A stretch of 42,339 nucleotides of DNA from CAZJRB01 sp964547995. Its GTDB lineage: Bacteria > Planctomycetota > Planctomycetia > Pirellulales > Thermoguttaceae. Where the stretch lies: NCBI GenBank assembly GCA_964547995.1, contig CAZJRB010000062.1, positions 1-42,339 of the forward strand, given 5' to 3'. Positions 39,429-42,339 of the stretch are shown here, in pieces; the stretch's first letter is position 1; each line of letters begins with the position of its first letter. Position numbers and translations under genes: made by a program. A model generated the notes under the pieces. That model worked only from the letters and a program-made list of their open reading frames with translations, made no database searches and was not told the origin of the DNA.

Positions 39429-39848
39429 ATGCTTGTCGTTAACTCCAAAATCAAGATTCCGTTGCGCGAGTTCACGTTTACGTTTTCCCGTAGTTCCGGG
39501 CCGGGCGGACAAAACGTCAACAAGCTCAACACCAAGGCCCTGCTGCGCTGGCCGGTCCGCAGCAGCGCAAGTCTGCCCGAGGCGGTCCGCCGCCGCTTGA
39601 TTGCCAAGTACCACCGCCGGATTACCTCCGACGGCGATCTGCTGATCGGCAGCCAGCGTTTCCGCGACGCCGGCCGCAACGTGGCCGACTGCCTCGAGAA
39701 GCTGCGGGCGATGCTCCGGGAAGCGGCGGCGGCTCCCAAACGCCGCAAGCCGACCAGACCCACCAGGGCATCCGTCGAGCGCCGGCTGGACGACAAGAAA
39801 AAGGCCTCGCAAAAGAAGCGGCAACGCCGGGCAAAATTCGACGAGTAG
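39429..39848 (+). CDS. arfB: ArfB/ICT1-type peptidyl-tRNA hydrolase (ribosome rescue)
   Basis: This 139-residue protein has the release-factor GGQ motif in SRSSGPGGQNVNKLNTKALL near 19-38 and a basic C-terminal tail (about 95-139, rich in Lys and Arg). This is the layout of ArfB (YaeJ) and mitochondrial ICT1, which hydrolyse peptidyl-tRNA on ribosomes stalled without a stop codon. The tail inserts into the empty mRNA channel. It lacks the codon-recognition domain of RF1/RF2, so it is not a normal release factor. The length is normal for the family. It lies 11 bases after the isomerase gene and 6 before the next, so it is translated within a compact operon. Confidence 0.9.
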   Translation: MLVVNSKIKIPLREFTFTFSRSSGPGGQNVNKLNTKALLRWPVRSSASLPEAVRRRLIAKYHRRITSDGDLLIGSQRFRDAGRNVADCLEKLRAMLREAAAAPKRRKPTRPTRASVERRLDDKKKASQKKRQRRAKFDE

Positions 39849-39854
39849 CAAACC

Positions 39855-40604
39855 ATGACCGACCCGCAAGACATCGACAACATCATCGGACATTGGCCCT
39901 ACCAGCCGGGCGTCCTCAGCGCCAGGCTCGTCCGCTGCGCCGACGGCCGCGACGTGCTGCAAATGCGCATCGAGATGGGCCTTTTGCAGATGGAAACGGC
40001 CGGCCGCCCCGACGGTACGCGCCCCGAAGGGGCCGAAACCTATCTCGATTACCTCATCCAGCGGAGCTTCAGCGAGGGGGACTCGTTCGAGCTGACCGAA
40101 GACGAGTGCCTCGAGATCGACCGGGAGTTCCTGCAATTTTACCATCGGCGGATATGTTGCCTGGCGCTTCAGGAGTTCGACATGGCGGTCCGCGACGCCG
40201 ATCACTCGCTGGCATTGATGGATTTCGCCGCAAAGCACTCGCCCGACGAGAGGTGGACCATCTCGCACGAGCAGTACCGGCCGTTCGTTCTCTTCCACCG
40301 CACACAGGCAGCCGCTTTGGCCGCGCTCGAATCGTCCGGGCCGGAAGCCGCGGTGGAACAATGCACCCACGGCATGGAGCGTCTGCACAAGTTTTTCGTC
40401 CAGATGGAGGCCGAGGATCATTTCGAGCAGGACGAGATCGTTGCCCAACTGGGCAAGCTCCGCGAATCGCTCCGCGAGGAGTACCACGTCGGCAAGACGT
40501 TGGGGGAGCAATTAGCGGAAGCCGTTGCCCGCGAGGAATACGAGCGTGCCGCCCGGCTCCGCGACGAAATCGCCCGGCGCGGCAAACGCCCGAAGGCCGA
40601 TTGA
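39855..40604 (+). CDS. UvrB/UvrC-motif protein
   Basis: This 249-residue protein is mostly helical and acidic. The last 35 residues, LAEAVAREEYERAARLRDEIARR, match the UvrB/UvrC coiled-coil motif (LxxAvxxEdYExAAxLRDxI) used for protein-protein contact in nucleotide excision repair and in McsA-like proteins. The N-terminal 200 residues show no nuclease or helicase motif. One part (YHRRICCLALQEFDMAVRDADHSLALMDF) resembles a tetratricopeptide-like helix pair. It probably acts as an adaptor. It follows the ArfB-like gene by 6 bases and is convergent with the kinase, 30 bases away. Confidence 0.8.
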   Translation: MTDPQDIDNIIGHWPYQPGVLSARLVRCADGRDVLQMRIEMGLLQMETAGRPDGTRPEGAETYLDYLIQRSFSEGDSFELTEDECLEIDREFLQFYHRRICCLALQEFDMAVRDADHSLALMDFAAKHSPDERWTISHEQYRPFVLFHRTQAAALAALESSGPEAAVEQCTHGMERLHKFFVQMEAEDHFEQDEIVAQLGKLRESLREEYHVGKTLGEQLAEAVAREEYERAARLRDEIARRGKRPKAD

Positions 40605-40634
40605 CCCGTGCCCGGCTCCCCACGGGTGCCACCG

Positions 40635-42167
40635 TCACGACATTGCGTGATGGACGGTCTTCAGCGCCGGGTAGAGCTGCTTGTAGATTTCGAAGCCGGC
40701 GCGGTACTTTTCCGTCAGTTTCGGATCGGGCTCGTAGGTCTTGCCCGGCTTGGAAACGTGCTGGTAGGCGTCTTCGGTGTCCTTATACAACCCGGCGCCG
40801 ATGCCGGCCAGCATCGCGCAGCCGAGCGGCGAGGCCTCTTCGACGGCGGGGACCTCGACCGGGCGGCCGACCATGTCGGCCTTATTCTGCATCCAGAACT
40901 CGTTGCGAACCGCGCCGCCGACAACAATAAACCGCTCGAGCTGCGTGCCAAGATTCGTTTCGACAGCCTGAACGACGTCAAGGAACTGGTAATCGAGCCC
41001 CTCGAAGATCGCCCGGAGCATGTCGCCGCCGGTGGCGGTTTTCGTCAGCCCGACGAACGCCCCTTTGCTGTTGTTGTCGACGACCGGGCAGCTCGCGCCC
41101 GATATATGCGGCAGGAACATAACGCGGTTGGCCCCCGGCGGCGAGGCGGCGGCCGCTTCGATCAGGTGGTCCCAATCGCTGCCTCCCCCCTGCCCTGCCT
41201 TGTGCTTCGCCTCGAAACCAAACTGGTCGCGATACCACTCGACCATGTCGGCCGATACGTTGCCGCCCCAGATCGTGTGCATACCGCGGGCAACGTGGGC
41301 CTGAACGGTCAGCCCCATCGTGGGGAACTCGGGTTGCAATTCCGGCCGGGCGGTCGGCGTCATCACGCACTCCCACGTGCCGGTGATGTTCAGCACGGTG
41401 CCGGGCCGAAAGACCCCGACCGGCAACGCCCCGCAAAGGTGGTCGTGGCCGCCGAGGACCACGGGCGTCCCCTCGGGCAGGCCCGTCATTTTCGCGGCGT
41501 CGGCCGTGACCTCGCCGATCGGCGTCGAACTGGGCTGCACCTCGCACAAAAGCCGCCGATCGACGCCCGAAAGCTCGATCAGCTCGTCCGACCAGCCGAG
41601 CGACCGCTGGTCGAACAGCGCGGTCGTCGACGCCATGCTGTAGTCGGTCACGCGGCGGCCGCTGAGCTTGAAGTTCAAAAAATCCTCGATCAGGAGCCAC
41701 TTGTCGGTCCGGCCGAGTATCTCCGGCTCGTGCTCCATCATCCATCGAATCCGCAAGACGGAATTGATCGGCCAGACGGGGTTGCCGCCGATCGAGAAGG
41801 TCTTGGCCACCGTGACGTTTTCGAGCCACCACTCGTACTGCGGGGCGGTCCGCGGGTCGTGCCAGGAGATGAACGGGTAGAGAGAGTTGCCCTCGGCGTC
41901 GATCGGCACGCCGTCCATACCCATCCCGGTGACGGCGCAGGCCTTGATCGACTTGGGGTCGTCGATCGCCGCGACGGCGTCGCGGATGGCCGCCGCGGTG
42001 CCTTCCCAGATCTGCTCCGGTTGCCAAACGGCCCAATCGGGGTGTTCCTTATCGGGATGATACAGTTCGGTCTTCCGGCTGCCGCCGGCGATCAGGTTCC
42101 CGTCGAGATCGTAGATGATGCCCTTGAGGCTCGTCGAGCCCAGGTCGATGCCGAGGAGGTAGTCCAT
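40635..42167 (-). CDS. FGGY-family carbohydrate kinase (xylulokinase-like)
   Basis: This 510-residue protein opens with LLGIDLGSTSLKGIIYD, the phosphate-1 motif of the FGGY/actin-like ATPase fold. A substrate-loop region MGMDGVPIDAEG follows. The catalytic aspartate is in VVLGGHDHLCGALP near 243, NITGTWECV follows, and the C-terminal adenosine motif is FIVVGGAVRNEFWMQNKADM near 414-433. It phosphorylates a sugar or polyol with ATP. FGGY substrates range from glycerol and xylulose to gluconate; the specificity cannot be told here. AAAGGG lies 8 bases before the ATG. No transporter or isomerase lies beside it except the isomerase-like gene at 38602, which could be related metabolically. Confidence 0.93.
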   Translation of the reverse strand: MDYLLGIDLGSTSLKGIIYDLDGNLIAGGSRKTELYHPDKEHPDWAVWQPEQIWEGTAAAIRDAVAAIDDPKSIKACAVTGMGMDGVPIDAEGNSLYPFISWHDPRTAPQYEWWLENVTVAKTFSIGGNPVWPINSVLRIRWMMEHEPEILGRTDKWLLIEDFLNFKLSGRRVTDYSMASTTALFDQRSLGWSDELIELSGVDRRLLCEVQPSSTPIGEVTADAAKMTGLPEGTPVVLGGHDHLCGALPVGVFRPGTVLNITGTWECVMTPTARPELQPEFPTMGLTVQAHVARGMHTIWGGNVSADMVEWYRDQFGFEAKHKAGQGGGSDWDHLIEAAAASPPGANRVMFLPHISGASCPVVDNNSKGAFVGLTKTATGGDMLRAIFEGLDYQFLDVVQAVETNLGTQLERFIVVGGAVRNEFWMQNKADMVGRPVEVPAVEEASPLGCAMLAGIGAGLYKDTEDAYQHVSKPGKTYEPDPKLTEKYRAGFEIYKQLYPALKTVHHAMS

Positions 42168-42225
42168 GACGTGCCCTTTCTCGTTGACAAAGGTTCCAAC
42201 CGTTTACGCACTTCCCAAACCGGAA

Positions 42226-42246
42226 CCCCGGCACGCAGTGCCGGGG
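42226..42246 (+). repeat. CCCCGGCAC hairpin (terminator-like)
   Basis: CCCCGGCAC-GCA-GTGCCGGGG is a perfect 9-pair stem with a 3-base loop, followed by CTTTTC. It has the same loop as the hairpin in the phosphohexomutase-like gene (11330-11350) but with one stem pair inverted. It lies upstream of the kinase gene on its minus strand. Confidence 0.7.
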
Positions 42247-42257
42247 CTTTTCAACAA

Positions 42258-42285
42258 CCACTCACTACTCACCACTCACTACTCA
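42258..42285. repeat. 14-bp tandem duplication CCACTCACTACTCA
   Basis: There are two exact adjacent copies, followed by a partial CTACTT. It is a simple low-complexity tandem repeat upstream of the kinase gene. Confidence 0.7.
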
Positions 42286-42339
42286 CTACTTCGACTGTCT
42301 CACATTTGTCGTTTACTTATGTTCAGTGGAGCTAACCGT

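Noticed and set aside
40608..42335. 575-codon plus-strand open frame
   Set aside because: It lies opposite the FGGY kinase, which has all family motifs.

Overview
The window looks like a chromosomal piece of a member of the Planctomycetota, probably Pirellulales-like. The evidence is the gene content: a DUF1559 pseudopilin-like protein, a 2713-residue surface protein with a planctomycete-type PLEERRLLS N-terminus, a TPR plus squalene-cyclase-like secreted protein, a methyltransferase/PQQ-propeller fusion, a TraB-like secreted protein, and many short GC-rich hairpin repeats between genes. The DNA is GC-rich, so long antisense reading frames lie opposite most real genes. I treated those as shadows.

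Layout. Bases 1-47 are the 3' end of a class II tRNA, most likely tRNA-Ser, followed by a terminator-like hairpin. Bases 106-942 hold no convincing gene. From 943 to 6983 two secreted proteins lie in tandem: an (alpha/alpha)-toroid glycosidase-like protein and a methyltransferase fused to a PQQ beta-propeller. From 6984 to 7838 there are only short, signal-peptide-like broken reading frames and a dispersed repeat. From 7839 to 10875 lie a toxin-antitoxin-like pair (an 80-residue protein and a nucleotidyltransferase), a squalene-cyclase-like protein and an isoprenylcysteine-methyltransferase-like membrane protein. From 10966 to 15822 come a degenerate phosphohexomutase carrying an in-frame hairpin repeat, a class I aminotransferase, ClpX (minus strand) and a small SHOCT-like membrane protein. 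From 16090 to 18830 are a zinc-ribbon DUF1559 protein and an Ig-like secreted protein.

From 19243 to 26444 lies a surface-glycan or lipid region. It has a SAM methyltransferase and a GT-C-type membrane protein on the plus strand. On the minus strand is a tightly coupled three-gene operon: thioester-reductase-like SDR with an SCP2 domain, then a condensation/acyltransferase protein, then a membrane GT2 resembling ceramide glucosyltransferase. This operon is the best candidate here for an undescribed pathway, plausibly one making a glycolipid.

From 26702 to 34843 is the giant surface protein, with repeats and three modules resembling phage tail-fibre segments. From 34844 to 36073 is a repeat-rich gap. 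The right end holds a TraB-like protein, an LptF/LptG permease, a sugar-phosphate isomerase-like TIM barrel, an ArfB-like ribosome rescue factor, a UvrB/UvrC-motif protein and an FGGY carbohydrate kinase.

A second theme is the set of hairpin repeat families. Several pairs of copies differ by compensatory changes in their stems, which indicates that the fold itself is conserved. One hairpin pair sits inside the coding frame of the phosphohexomutase-like gene. All family assignments come from reading motifs by eye; no search was run.
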